From positions 1 to 40,148 of the forward strand of contig CAMRBL010000009.1 in assembly GCA_947040435.1 (NCBI GenBank): a stretch of 40,148 nucleotides of DNA. Direction: 5' to 3'. The first letter of the stretch is position 1, and each line of letters opens with the position of its first letter. A program made the translations under genes and the position numbers. The notes below the pieces were generated by a model that saw only the letters and a program-made list of their open reading frames with translations, did not search any database and was not told where the DNA came from. This DNA is from an uncultured Rikenellaceae bacterium (GTDB lineage: Bacteria > Bacteroidota > Bacteroidia > Bacteroidales > Rikenellaceae). Shown here one piece after another: positions 6,336-13,792 of this stretch.

Positions 6336-8075
6336 ATGAACAAGACAAATTCAAACAAAACAGAAAATTTGCCAAATGGGCAAAATGGTTACAAAGAGAA
6401 AGCAATAATTGAAGGTTATTTTGCAAAAATGCAATTGTTATCTCAATCTGAGGGGGTAGATTGGCTTATTCGTGAGAATGCAGAAGATGAATTTATTAGA
6501 GAGACATTGTCTGTATTAACTAATAATCTAGATCAATTTGAATCGACAATTCATTCGTTATTGAGTGATTTCCAAGGTGTGATAAATAAACATATCGAAA
6601 GTATTATGACTCAAAGTATCAATAATGAGCATGAGGAGGATTTAGAGGGACAAATAGTTAAACTAAGAAATAAGAGAATGGTTCTTGGTATGAAGAGTGT
6701 TTTATATCGAACAGGGGGAATTAAAAATACCTTTGAATCTATGGGACAAGGTTCTAGATTAGTGAATTTTGAAAAAAACACTTCAGATATAATTGAGAGA
6801 GTACAGAAGATAACTGAAAGTATTGTAGAGTCGGATATAGATATTAAACAGGTGTCATCTCAGAATGTAGATAGCAAGCTAGATTTGATACTTGAACGGA
6901 CATCAAAAATTGAGCGCCAGTTCAGTATATCAAAGGATATTGATCTTTCAATTGAAACAATAGAGAAAAGAGTCTCTGAACTCTCAAGTATAGTAGATGA
7001 ATTAGAAGATAAGGCAGTTTTGTATAAAGAGAGAGGATTGCAAATTGATTCTGATGAAGTTCAAGAGCTCCTAAAAGGTTGCAAGGAGGTTGAAGCAGCG
7101 GTTGTAGAGTTGAAACGAGAGTATGATCAGGTACAATTAATTTCATCGCTGGTGACTGAAAATATGAGTGATGTAATGCAAGTTATTGTTGTTAATGATA
7201 AAGGTTTCTATAAAGAGCTTACTTCTGAATTGGATCCAAGTAAATTTTTAACTTCTCTTGAGGTTGAGAAAATTGCAGAGGGACTTTGTGATAAATATCC
7301 CGAAAGTAAACTAATGGCTATTGAAGTTGATCGTAAGATGTATATGGATATAAATGGTATATCTGGAGTTGTGGCTGAAAAGAGAGATGTACTGCTGAAG
7401 GCAGAGGGTGATGTGAAATTTGAACACAAAATTCCAAAGCAGAAGGTAAGTCGTAAAGATGTAAGTGCTAGTACTCGAGGGAGAACAGTACAAGATAAGG
7501 TTGATAAGGTTGCATCTAAAGAGGATCGAAACATTGTAGAGGCATTATTAAGTTGGACAAAACTTGGATCTTTGATAACTAAAAATGTAATAGGTGGGTC
7601 TATTAACCTTTTCAAAAGAGATAAGAAGAACAAAGCTTCTATTGATAGTAGTTCTGAAATGATTCAGATAGTTGCAGTAGAGCAACTTGATGGTACATTC
7701 AAAGAGTTAGTTTCGAAGCGGAATAAGAATTTGTTCATTCAGCCAAATGAATTAGAAGCCTATGTGAAGTACATCACCCAGGGTAATGGTAAGTATCATT
7801 TGCTGGAGGTGTCAAAGAAAGATCTGCCAGATATAAATTTGTATCTTGATAAAGGAGTACTAACAGAGGATGGAAAGTTAAAGTATAATGCAAAGAAAGA
7901 GTCTTTTTTCAAGAAACAACCTCATATAGCAACATATGAAATTTCTAATATAGTTGCAGAGAAGAGTATTAAAGGTGATGTTAGTTCTAAGATAGTGACA
8001 AAAAATGTAGATCACTGCAAAAAGAGTGAAAAAGCAGTTGTAGCTAAGCCAAAAAATAAAAAGAAGAAGCGTTAA
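6336..8075 (+). CDS. Large coiled-coil protein in the mob operon, unknown function
   Basis: I do not recognise this 579-aa protein. It has no signal peptide or obvious membrane segment. Residues about 80-275 are rich in heptads and charge (for example IVESDIDIKQ and SIETIEKRVSELSSIVDEL), predicting long coiled coil. Two segments look like divergent copies of one domain: about 281-346 (MQVIVVNDKGFYKEL, ending DINGISGVV) and about 442-505 (IQIVAVEQLDGTFKEL, ending DINLYLDKGVL). The C-terminus is very basic (KPKNKKKKR), like that of the relaxase downstream. It sits 74 bases after MobA and ends 14 bases before the relaxase start. Its place suggests a relaxosome or substrate-recruitment factor, but that is inference. 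Confidence 0.65.
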   Translation: MNKTNSNKTENLPNGQNGYKEKAIIEGYFAKMQLLSQSEGVDWLIRENAEDEFIRETLSVLTNNLDQFESTIHSLLSDFQGVINKHIESIMTQSINNEHEEDLEGQIVKLRNKRMVLGMKSVLYRTGGIKNTFESMGQGSRLVNFEKNTSDIIERVQKITESIVESDIDIKQVSSQNVDSKLDLILERTSKIERQFSISKDIDLSIETIEKRVSELSSIVDELEDKAVLYKERGLQIDSDEVQELLKGCKEVEAAVVELKREYDQVQLISSLVTENMSDVMQVIVVNDKGFYKELTSELDPSKFLTSLEVEKIAEGLCDKYPESKLMAIEVDRKMYMDINGISGVVAEKRDVLLKAEGDVKFEHKIPKQKVSRKDVSASTRGRTVQDKVDKVASKEDRNIVEALLSWTKLGSLITKNVIGGSINLFKRDKKNKASIDSSSEMIQIVAVEQLDGTFKELVSKRNKNLFIQPNELEAYVKYITQGNGKYHLLEVSKKDLPDINLYLDKGVLTEDGKLKYNAKKESFFKKQPHIATYEISNIVAEKSIKGDVSSKIVTKNVDHCKKSEKAVVAKPKNKKKKR

Positions 8076-8089
8076 CTTATAATTAAACA

Positions 8090-9853
8090 TTGATTGCAAA
8101 GATAAAAACGGGTAAATTTTTCAAAGGAGCTTTTAAGTATAACTTGGATAAGATAGAAGAGGGTAGTGCTACTCTCTTCTATCACTCTATGTTTAACAAA
8201 GAAGCTCCTTCTTTTGCAGATATGCAGGTTGAATTATTAGAACGCAGTCAGATGTGTCCCAATATCAGTAATCCAGTATTTCATACATCTTTAAATTTTT
8301 CTCCAGACGAATATTTGGAAGATGAAACTTTACAATCAATAGTCGATGATTATATGGAGCGACTTGGGTATGGGAGTACTCCTTATGTTGTTTTTAAGCA
8401 TAATGATACTAATCATCAGCACGTTCATATAATTAGTTCTAACATAGAGTTAGTTAACGGTAAATATAGAAAGATAAATGACAGTTATCTTTATCGCAAG
8501 AGTGAATCTATTTCAAGGAGTATTGAGCTAGATTATAATCTTATTATTGCTACTGATGTAGTCAGGCGTAGAGAGGAATTAAATCGATTGATTCCAGAGT
8601 TAGAGGGTTATGGTGAAGTTGCCACATATGAACACCTTAAAAATGTATCAGAATTTATTGTTTCTGAGTATAAGTTCTCGGACTTAGGGGGATTAAACTC
8701 ACTACTTAATAGGTATAATATTGCTTGTTTTAAAAATAGAGACTTTAGGGGAAGTGAGTATTATAAATTTACATTTCAGAATCCTGCCACTCGAAAAAAT
8801 GTTGGGGTAGGGGGGACACCATCACAATTAGGACTCTCTTTTACCTCAGATAAGTTAAAGCAATTAATTGAGGATAATAGACAAGATAGATTAATTGATG
8901 TAGAAGTTATTAAACAATGGAAAGATGAGCTCTTGTCTAAATATCTATTTGTGACAGAGAAGGATTTAGGTAGCTATCTTACAAAAAAAGGATTAATTAA
9001 GATTGACAGAGAGTACTATTTAGATCGAAAAAGTAGAGCTATACTACGTTTAGGTCATCTGCGCTTACCTTCTTTGTTTATTAATATTGCAACACTAAAA
9101 AAGGAGTATTTTCAAAATATAACAAAAAGTGCAACAGAGTATAGAAAACAGGTCTCTGTATTTCATGAAAGTACAATGTTTTCAGATGTCATACACCTAA
9201 ATGGATTTAAGAACTTCTTTTTCAAGCAGGAAACCCATCTCAGTAGTGAGCAAAAAACTTTGTTATTCGAATCATTTGTAAACTACAAGTCTAAGATTTA
9301 CACTAAGTTAGAGTTAAAGGAGCATGAGAAAGATACAAAGCAAATAAATAAGATGTTTGATTACGTATCTAGTCTAAATATTTCAGAAAAGACGGCAATA
9401 TCTTTTTTAGAGCTATTTAATATTAGTATTTCAGGGAATAAAGTTATTGTTGGAAACTCAGTTGATCGAGTTTTGCATGAACTTGATTTTAGAGATTTAA
9501 AATCATTTTCAGTGAATGGAGATGATAGAACGAGTGAATTAGCATCTCTTAATTCTCAAGATTTAGCTTTCATTGGTGCAGCTATAAATGATCGGTCATA
9601 CAAGGGTTCTTATAGTGATGTAAATTTGCAAGCAGTATCTTGTTTTATTCCTGAAGATTACGCCATAGAACATAATCTTGAAGATAGGTTGAATTCAACA
9701 ATATCTAATGTTGATGAATTTGTCCCAGATGATTATGAATCAGGTTCCTCTCTTCGATTTTTCTCTAGTGATTATAGTGGATTAGTGCTAAATAAAAAGA
9801 AGAAAAAAGGTGATAACGATGATATTAAGCGAAAGAAAAAAATCAAAAGATAA
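8090..9853 (+). CDS. mobB: Conjugative relaxase (MobB-type, Relaxase/MobP superfamily)
   Basis: This 587-aa DNA-nicking enzyme has the N-terminus MIAKIKTGKFFKGAFKYNLDK, typical of Bacteroides MobB relaxases, with Tyr17 as a candidate catalytic tyrosine. The metal-binding histidine triad is clear: H104-N-D-T-N-H109-Q-H111-V-H113. The start codon is TTG at 8090; no ATG lies before the conserved MIAKI start, so the rare start appears genuine. After the relaxase domain (about 1-160) the long C-terminal part is unassigned and ends in a basic tail (KKKKKGDNDDIKRKKKIKR). It should cut at oriT, covalently hold the strand and be passed to the coupling protein (13793-16285). Confidence 0.9.
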   Translation: MIAKIKTGKFFKGAFKYNLDKIEEGSATLFYHSMFNKEAPSFADMQVELLERSQMCPNISNPVFHTSLNFSPDEYLEDETLQSIVDDYMERLGYGSTPYVVFKHNDTNHQHVHIISSNIELVNGKYRKINDSYLYRKSESISRSIELDYNLIIATDVVRRREELNRLIPELEGYGEVATYEHLKNVSEFIVSEYKFSDLGGLNSLLNRYNIACFKNRDFRGSEYYKFTFQNPATRKNVGVGGTPSQLGLSFTSDKLKQLIEDNRQDRLIDVEVIKQWKDELLSKYLFVTEKDLGSYLTKKGLIKIDREYYLDRKSRAILRLGHLRLPSLFINIATLKKEYFQNITKSATEYRKQVSVFHESTMFSDVIHLNGFKNFFFKQETHLSSEQKTLLFESFVNYKSKIYTKLELKEHEKDTKQINKMFDYVSSLNISEKTAISFLELFNISISGNKVIVGNSVDRVLHELDFRDLKSFSVNGDDRTSELASLNSQDLAFIGAAINDRSYKGSYSDVNLQAVSCFIPEDYAIEHNLEDRLNSTISNVDEFVPDDYESGSSLRFFSSDYSGLVLNKKKKKGDNDDIKRKKKIKR

Positions 9854-9935
9854 TAGATTTCAGGTATTTAGCAGTGTAATACCTAATATATTAATCAAAA
9901 CACTTAAAATATTAGTTGGTAATTAAAATAATTGA

Positions 9936-9943
9936 TATATTTG
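9936..9943 (+). promoter_or_regulatory. Probable -7 element upstream of the DUF4099-like gene
   Basis: TATATTTG fits TAnnTTTG. A TTG at 9916-9918 is 17 bases upstream, slightly shorter than the usual 19-21. The start codon follows about 60 bases later, so the gene at 10005 probably has its own promoter. Confidence 0.45.
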
Positions 9944-10004
9944 TACTGATAATTATTGTCTTTGCTTATGCAAAGAAATGGGTCTAATATAAAATTATGT
10001 TATT

Positions 10005-10805
10005 ATGTCAGAAGAAAAAGTACAAAAAAAAACATTGCAAATTCCAGAGGAAAAACTTATTGCATTAGGAATTAATGTTGAGTATTTAAAAGAGCACGAT
10101 CCCGCAACAATGCAAGCTTTAGAGAATGGAAGGAAGACAAAACTTCTATCACTTACTGCTGATTTTGGAGGTCAAAAGATTAATACAGCGGCAAAGGTTC
10201 ATCTCTGGGAGGGTGTCAATGGAGAAGTTACTCCTTTTATTCATACTGTTCGTCCAATGGTTAATTTCAAGAGTTTAGAATCTAAGGGACAAATGTTTGC
10301 CCCTGATGAGGTAACTATGTTACTAGATAAGAAAACAGGTATGTTACCATATCCCTTAGAGTTAAATTTTAGTGGGAAAAGAGTTGATTGCTTAATAGGA
10401 GTAGATTTTGAAACAAATGAAATTGTATTTAAGCCTATATCTAATGTATTTGTTCCGAAAGCGATTTTAGGAGTTGATATTTCTCAGGAGCAAAAGGATA
10501 TTGTCCAGCATGGTGGTAAAATTCTACTCACTGGTCTCACGCCAAAAGATGGAGATAAGTATAATGCTGTAGTTCATTATAGTTTCAGCAAGAATAATGG
10601 TGATGGTGGGCTAGCTTTCAAAGTACCAACACCAAAGCTTATTCAAGATGTACGACTATCTGAAGGAAAAGGAGGAACTCTTGATAGATCTGTACTTTCT
10701 CAGAATTCGGAAAAAAGCAGAGATAAAAGTGTAAGTGATATTATCGCACCAGTTAAAATAGAGTCCAAAAAAGTTGCTACCCCAAAAGTAGGCCGCAGTA
10801 AATAA
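10005..10805 (+). CDS. DUF4099/DUF3945-like mobile-element protein
   Basis: This 266-aa soluble protein resembles the DUF4099/DUF3945 proteins common on Bacteroides conjugative elements. It opens with IPEEKLIALGINVEYLKEHDPATMQALENGRKT in the style of their LGIxxEYL/LLxGxKT start. Two similar beta-rich repeats follow (about 40-120 and 125-205). Both contain the pattern of a hydrophobic strand, FxxE or VDxxTNE, and a VFVPKAILGVDIS-like segment. The last 50 residues are basic and probably flexible. The family has no settled function. The gene follows the relaxase by 150 bases, has its own promoter and ends at a strong terminator, so it is a single-gene transcript within the mob region. Confidence 0.55.
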   Translation: MSEEKVQKKTLQIPEEKLIALGINVEYLKEHDPATMQALENGRKTKLLSLTADFGGQKINTAAKVHLWEGVNGEVTPFIHTVRPMVNFKSLESKGQMFAPDEVTMLLDKKTGMLPYPLELNFSGKRVDCLIGVDFETNEIVFKPISNVFVPKAILGVDISQEQKDIVQHGGKILLTGLTPKDGDKYNAVVHYSFSKNNGDGGLAFKVPTPKLIQDVRLSEGKGGTLDRSVLSQNSEKSRDKSVSDIIAPVKIESKKVATPKVGRSK

Positions 10806-10823
10806 TAGAATAGTATTTGTTTC

Positions 10824-10867
10824 AGTAGAAAGTTATGTCAATTGGATATAGCTTTCTACTTTTTTTT
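10824..10867 (+). terminator. Rho-independent terminator
   Basis: AGTAGAAAGTTAT (10824-10836) pairs with ATAGCTTTCTACT (10848-10860) through 13 positions with one G-T pair, and a run of T follows (10860-10867). It lies 19 bases after the stop of the gene at 10005-10805. Confidence 0.85.
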
Positions 10868-10888
10868 AAACATTATTTTTATAAGAGC

Positions 10889-10896
10889 TATATTTG
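10889..10896 (+). promoter_or_regulatory. Probable -7 element upstream of the polyvalent protein
   Basis: TATATTTG matches TAnnTTTG and stands between the terminator at 10824-10867 and the ATG at 10956. No clear -33 TTTG is seen at the right distance, so confidence is limited. Confidence 0.4.
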
Positions 10897-10955
10897 TAGT
10901 TGCAATTATTCATTGTAATTACATGTAATTCTAAACTGTTAATATCTTATTCGTT

Positions 10956-12497
10956 ATGGGGAAAATATTTTATTCTAATGCACTGCGAGGAGTTGAAACT
11001 CTTCAACAAGAGGCTGCAACAGCTATTCAATGGTTGAATATGCTTAAAAATATAGGGGCGTTAAAAAGAGAGGAAGATATTTGGTTGGGTTTATCTGATT
11101 GGCTAATAGCAGATGAGTCTCGTAAGTTGACAAAAACGGAGATTTATAATTTCATCCTTAATAATGAAATTATAATTACAGAAAATCTTTTTGATACTCC
11201 AAAGGAGTCGATGTTGGATTACTCTACTATTGGTCTCAGAGATAGAAAGGAGCTGATTTTTAGCTTGCCTACGATTCAAAGTTGGGACGATGACTTCATG
11301 TACCAAGATATCACTAATGGGAAAACAATTGCATCTATACGATTTGGAGACACTTCAATTCGAGATCAAAAGATTCTCGTTGTAGATGAGATCCAAAGTC
11401 ATAGACACCAATTTAAGCGAATGAATCCACTAGATGATATTCCTACTGCACCATTTGAAAAGAGTTGGTATAAGCTTATGGTAAAGCGTTTGATTAGATA
11501 CGCTGCAGAAGGAGATTATGACTCAATTGCATGGACTAGAGGAGATGTTCAGAACGTGCGTTGTGGTTATGCAATAAAGTATAAAAAATTATTGTATTCT
11601 CCTAGCGGAGTGGAGCGATATCCAGGGAATCTAATTTTACAACCATATGGTAGTCTTCCAGAATTTTACCCTATTAGTAACTACAACCAACTAGTTCGAA
11701 TTGTTGGGAAAGAAGTTGCTAATACAATTGAAACAGGAGAGTTTGCTATTAGAAATTTGACAGTAAATAATAATGGATTGATTGAGTTTTACGATAACGT
11801 TCTTCCATTTTTCATAAATAAATATTGTAAAAAGTGGGGTAGTTCAACTTTACCAATGAGTGTGCATGGTTGTGATATGCATTATATTGCTATTACAGAG
11901 AGTATGAAGGTTTCTGTAATGCAGGGGCAAGCAATGTTTCGAAATGGTGATGTAACTAGTTCGGATTACCCTATATCAAAGAGTTCAATAAAGAAAAAAA
12001 TAGCAGAATTGAGTGATGTGTTTTCAGCTGATATCATATTACTTAGCACTCGTGATGATTTACCTGAAAATTTAATAGACCATATCCACGCAACCAAGGA
12101 TACACATGGTGTTTTTGACGTGCTAAATAACAACGTATACATCATTGCGGAAGAACTGTCATGTCTTGAAGATATTGAAAGAACATTTAAACATGAGGTT
12201 TTAGGACACCAAGGATTAAGAGCTATTTACAAAGATAAATTAACTATATTCCTTGGTAAAATAGAGCCTCTTATTCCTGAAAAAGCAAAAGAGCGTTATT
12301 TCAAAAGATATTCAAATAGATATGTTGCAATAGAGGAGTATATTGCAATGCAAGCAGAGGATTATCGAAATCCAACAATATGGAATAGGATCCAATTTAT
12401 CTTTCAGAATCAATTGAGAGAGTGGGGATTCAACATCTATTTAAGATCTAATGAAATTAGGTGTATTTTATCTAGTAGAAAAAGAGGTATGCGATAG
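10956..12497 (+). CDS. Polyvalent-type protein: LPD-like domains plus zincin metallopeptidase motif
   Basis: This 513-aa protein reads like a piece of the giant polyvalent proteins carried by phages and conjugative elements. The N-terminus (FYSNALRGVETLQQEAATAIQWL, then GLSDWLIADE.KLTKTEI) matches the recurring segment of those proteins. Residues about 145-300 (EIQSHRHQ at 145-152, YDSIAWTRGDVQ around 193, FYDNVLPFFINKYCKKWG) match one of their LPD domains. The C-terminal part has HEVLGHQGLR (H413, E414, H418) and downstream acidic EEYIAMQAE (about 460), the signature of a zincin-like metallopeptidase. Such proteins are thought to enter the recipient with the DNA and act on host defences. That role is inference here; the stand-alone, compact size is unusual. 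Confidence 0.7.
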   Translation: MGKIFYSNALRGVETLQQEAATAIQWLNMLKNIGALKREEDIWLGLSDWLIADESRKLTKTEIYNFILNNEIIITENLFDTPKESMLDYSTIGLRDRKELIFSLPTIQSWDDDFMYQDITNGKTIASIRFGDTSIRDQKILVVDEIQSHRHQFKRMNPLDDIPTAPFEKSWYKLMVKRLIRYAAEGDYDSIAWTRGDVQNVRCGYAIKYKKLLYSPSGVERYPGNLILQPYGSLPEFYPISNYNQLVRIVGKEVANTIETGEFAIRNLTVNNNGLIEFYDNVLPFFINKYCKKWGSSTLPMSVHGCDMHYIAITESMKVSVMQGQAMFRNGDVTSSDYPISKSSIKKKIAELSDVFSADIILLSTRDDLPENLIDHIHATKDTHGVFDVLNNNVYIIAEELSCLEDIERTFKHEVLGHQGLRAIYKDKLTIFLGKIEPLIPEKAKERYFKRYSNRYVAIEEYIAMQAEDYRNPTIWNRIQFIFQNQLREWGFNIYLRSNEIRCILSSRKRGMR

Positions 12498-12508
12498 GAT
12501 TAAAGTTA

Positions 12509-12637
12509 GTGAAAGACGCTACAAAATTGGCTGAGTATAAGAGAGAATGGTTCTGCTCCTGCTGCGAGCGTCAGTTTCCATTACGACATTATAAAACCGA
12601 GTATATAGTCGGAGCTATGTGCAAACTCTATTTTTGA
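12509..12637 (+). CDS. Possible small Cys-rich peptide (GTG start) or gene remnant
   Basis: An open frame of 42 residues starts at GTG 12509. It contains CSCCERQFPLRHYKTE and a later Cys (EYIVGAMCKLYF), resembling part of a zinc ribbon. It begins 12 bases after the polyvalent-protein stop. There is no ATG start, and the frame is closed just upstream. It may be a short real protein, or the last part of a decayed gene. Confidence 0.3.
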   Translation: MKDATKLAEYKREWFCSCCERQFPLRHYKTEYIVGAMCKLYF

Positions 12638-12721
12638 AGCTAAATCATCACTTTACAGTCGTAATGGGAACTATTGACATGGATATTTTTATGAAAGATC
12701 ATAGATAATCAAAATAAATAT

Positions 12722-12729
12722 TAACTTTG
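12722..12729 (+). promoter_or_regulatory. Probable -7 element upstream of the structured RNA
   Basis: TAACTTTG matches TAnnTTTG and would start a transcript around 12736, ahead of the structured element 12801-12948 and the SLOG gene. No good -33 TTTG is evident. Confidence 0.4.
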
Positions 12730-12800
12730 TGTAATAATAACATAAAAATGCGTATGTAAAAAAGATAATTAAACAAACATATTAATAGCTTTTAGCTGTT

Positions 12801-12948
12801 TATTCGTCCCTGCAAAACGACCAAAATATTGCGACAGAATAAACAGGCGAAGTCTTTGCTATACTCTTAGCACAGACTCGTCTGTTTGTCGTAAGGGTGC
12901 TTGGTCGTACCTGCAGGGATAACATTCGAGTTCTGTGCTATTTTTTTT
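12801..12948 (+). ncRNA. Structured leader or ncRNA with competing terminator fold
   Basis: Together with the small open frame at 12509-12637 and a -7 box, this element fills the 490-base gap between genes. Nested stems are perfect or nearly so: TCCCTGCA (12807-12814) with TGCAGGGA (12912-12919), and ACGACCAA (12817-12824) with TTGGTCGT (12901-12908). CGACA and AACAG (12832-12846) pair with CTGTT and TGTCG (12882-12891). CGA and GTC (12848-12854) pair with GAC and TCG (12875-12880). An apical hairpin is TGCTA/TAGCA (12857-12872). A second fold pairs TAGCACAGA (12868-12876) with TCTGTGCTA (12932-12940), extended by CTCG/CGAG, and is followed by eight Ts (12941-12948). The two folds exclude each other, as in attenuators and riboswitches; a stand-alone ncRNA is the alternative. 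I cannot name a known family. Confidence 0.7.
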
Positions 12949-12989
12949 GCATTGCTCGATGAATTTTAACCTTAAAAACATCAAGCGCT

Positions 12990-13451
12990 ATGAAAATTGA
13001 AAAAGAAACAACAGTAGCCTTTACAAGCTATCGAACTTCAACAATTCTTAAAACAGGTAACAACACTCATCTAATTGACGAGATTAACTCTAATCTCGAA
13101 AAGCACATCTTAGCTCTGCACGAAGAGGGTTACGACACCTTTATTTCTGGTCTATCAGAGGGTTTCGATCTATTATCCGCAGGAGCTGTCATAAGAGTTA
13201 GGATGAAACACCCAAAAATAAAACTTCTTGTAGCGGTACCGTTTATGGGGCAGGAGTTGTCATACTCCACGCAAGACAAACAGCTATATGATATTGTATA
13301 CCAGCTCGCTAATAACGTAATTTTAATTTCTGACGAGTATCATGAACGAGCTTTTTTAGATAGAAATGATTTTATGCTTAACAATTCATCCGCCACAATA
13401 TGTTACTACGATGTTCAGTGTGGAGGAGTAAAACGACTTGTAACAGAGTGA
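12990..13451 (+). CDS. SLOG-superfamily (YpsA/DUF1273-like) protein
   Basis: This 153-aa protein resembles the YpsA/DUF1273 branch of the SLOG (Rossmann-like nucleotide-binding) superfamily. Seen are FTSYRTS (about 11-17), SGLSEGFDLLSAGAVIRVR (53-71, in place of the usual GxAxGxD-type loop), LLVAVPFMGQE, VILISDEYH and the late DFMLNNSSATICYYD. It is shorter than typical members, ending just after the GGVKRLV segment where others continue through a final helix. SLOG proteins sense or process nucleotide-derived ligands, some in defence or stress systems. The gene begins 41 bases after the T-run of the structured RNA and ends before a strong terminator, so its expression may be controlled by attenuation. 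Confidence 0.7.
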   Translation: MKIEKETTVAFTSYRTSTILKTGNNTHLIDEINSNLEKHILALHEEGYDTFISGLSEGFDLLSAGAVIRVRMKHPKIKLLVAVPFMGQELSYSTQDKQLYDIVYQLANNVILISDEYHERAFLDRNDFMLNNSSATICYYDVQCGGVKRLVTE

Positions 13452-13516
13452 AATGTAATTTTTAAAAGCAATATAGGGGTAATGTGGAGACGCTTACGGC
13501 TATTCTAATATTTTTG

Positions 13517-13552
13517 CAGCGTTCTCAGTCACTATGAGAACGCTGTATTTTT
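13517..13552 (+). terminator. Rho-independent terminator after the SLOG gene
   Basis: CAGCGTTCTCA (13517-13527) and TGAGAACGCTG (13535-13545) form a perfect 11-bp stem with a 7-base loop, followed by TATTTTTA. It also separates the convergent minus-strand operon ending at 13562. Confidence 0.85.
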
Positions 13553-13561
13553 ATAAATTGG

Positions 13562-13780
13562 CTATGATTTCTTTTGAAGATTTAGCCCTAGTGCTTTATA
13601 TATTTTCATCACATTAATTAGGCTAATTCCGTGAAATCTGCCAACTTCAAAATTGGCAATTGTAGATCTAGAAACGTTAGATTTTTCAGATAAATATTCC
13701 ATCGACCAATTTAGTTTAGTTCGTGCAGTTCTAACTTTTATACCTAGTTTATTAATATCATTTATCATTTTATTTGGCAT
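13562..13780 (-). CDS. Small XRE-family HTH regulator at the end of the tra operon
   Basis: This 72-aa protein is essentially a Cro/CI-type HTH: LGIKVRTARTKLNWSMEYLSEKSNVSRSTIANFEVGR, ending with a conserved LINVMKIYKALGLNL helix. It starts 12 bases after the coupling-protein stop, on the same strand, so it is probably the last gene of the transfer operon. AAGGACCT precedes the ATG at 13780 and supports that start over the internal M5. As a distal gene it could repress the tra promoter in a feedback loop; its position and small size fit, but its target is unknown. Confidence 0.75.
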   Translation of the reverse strand: MPNKMINDINKLGIKVRTARTKLNWSMEYLSEKSNVSRSTIANFEVGRFHGISLINVMKIYKALGLNLQKKS

Positions 13781-13792
13781 AGGTCCTTATTT

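Noticed and set aside
7208-7633. 141-codon minus-strand frame inside the 579-aa protein gene
   Set aside because: Lies fully within a good plus-strand gene and reads as its antisense (Ser/Leu/Phe-rich), without promoter.
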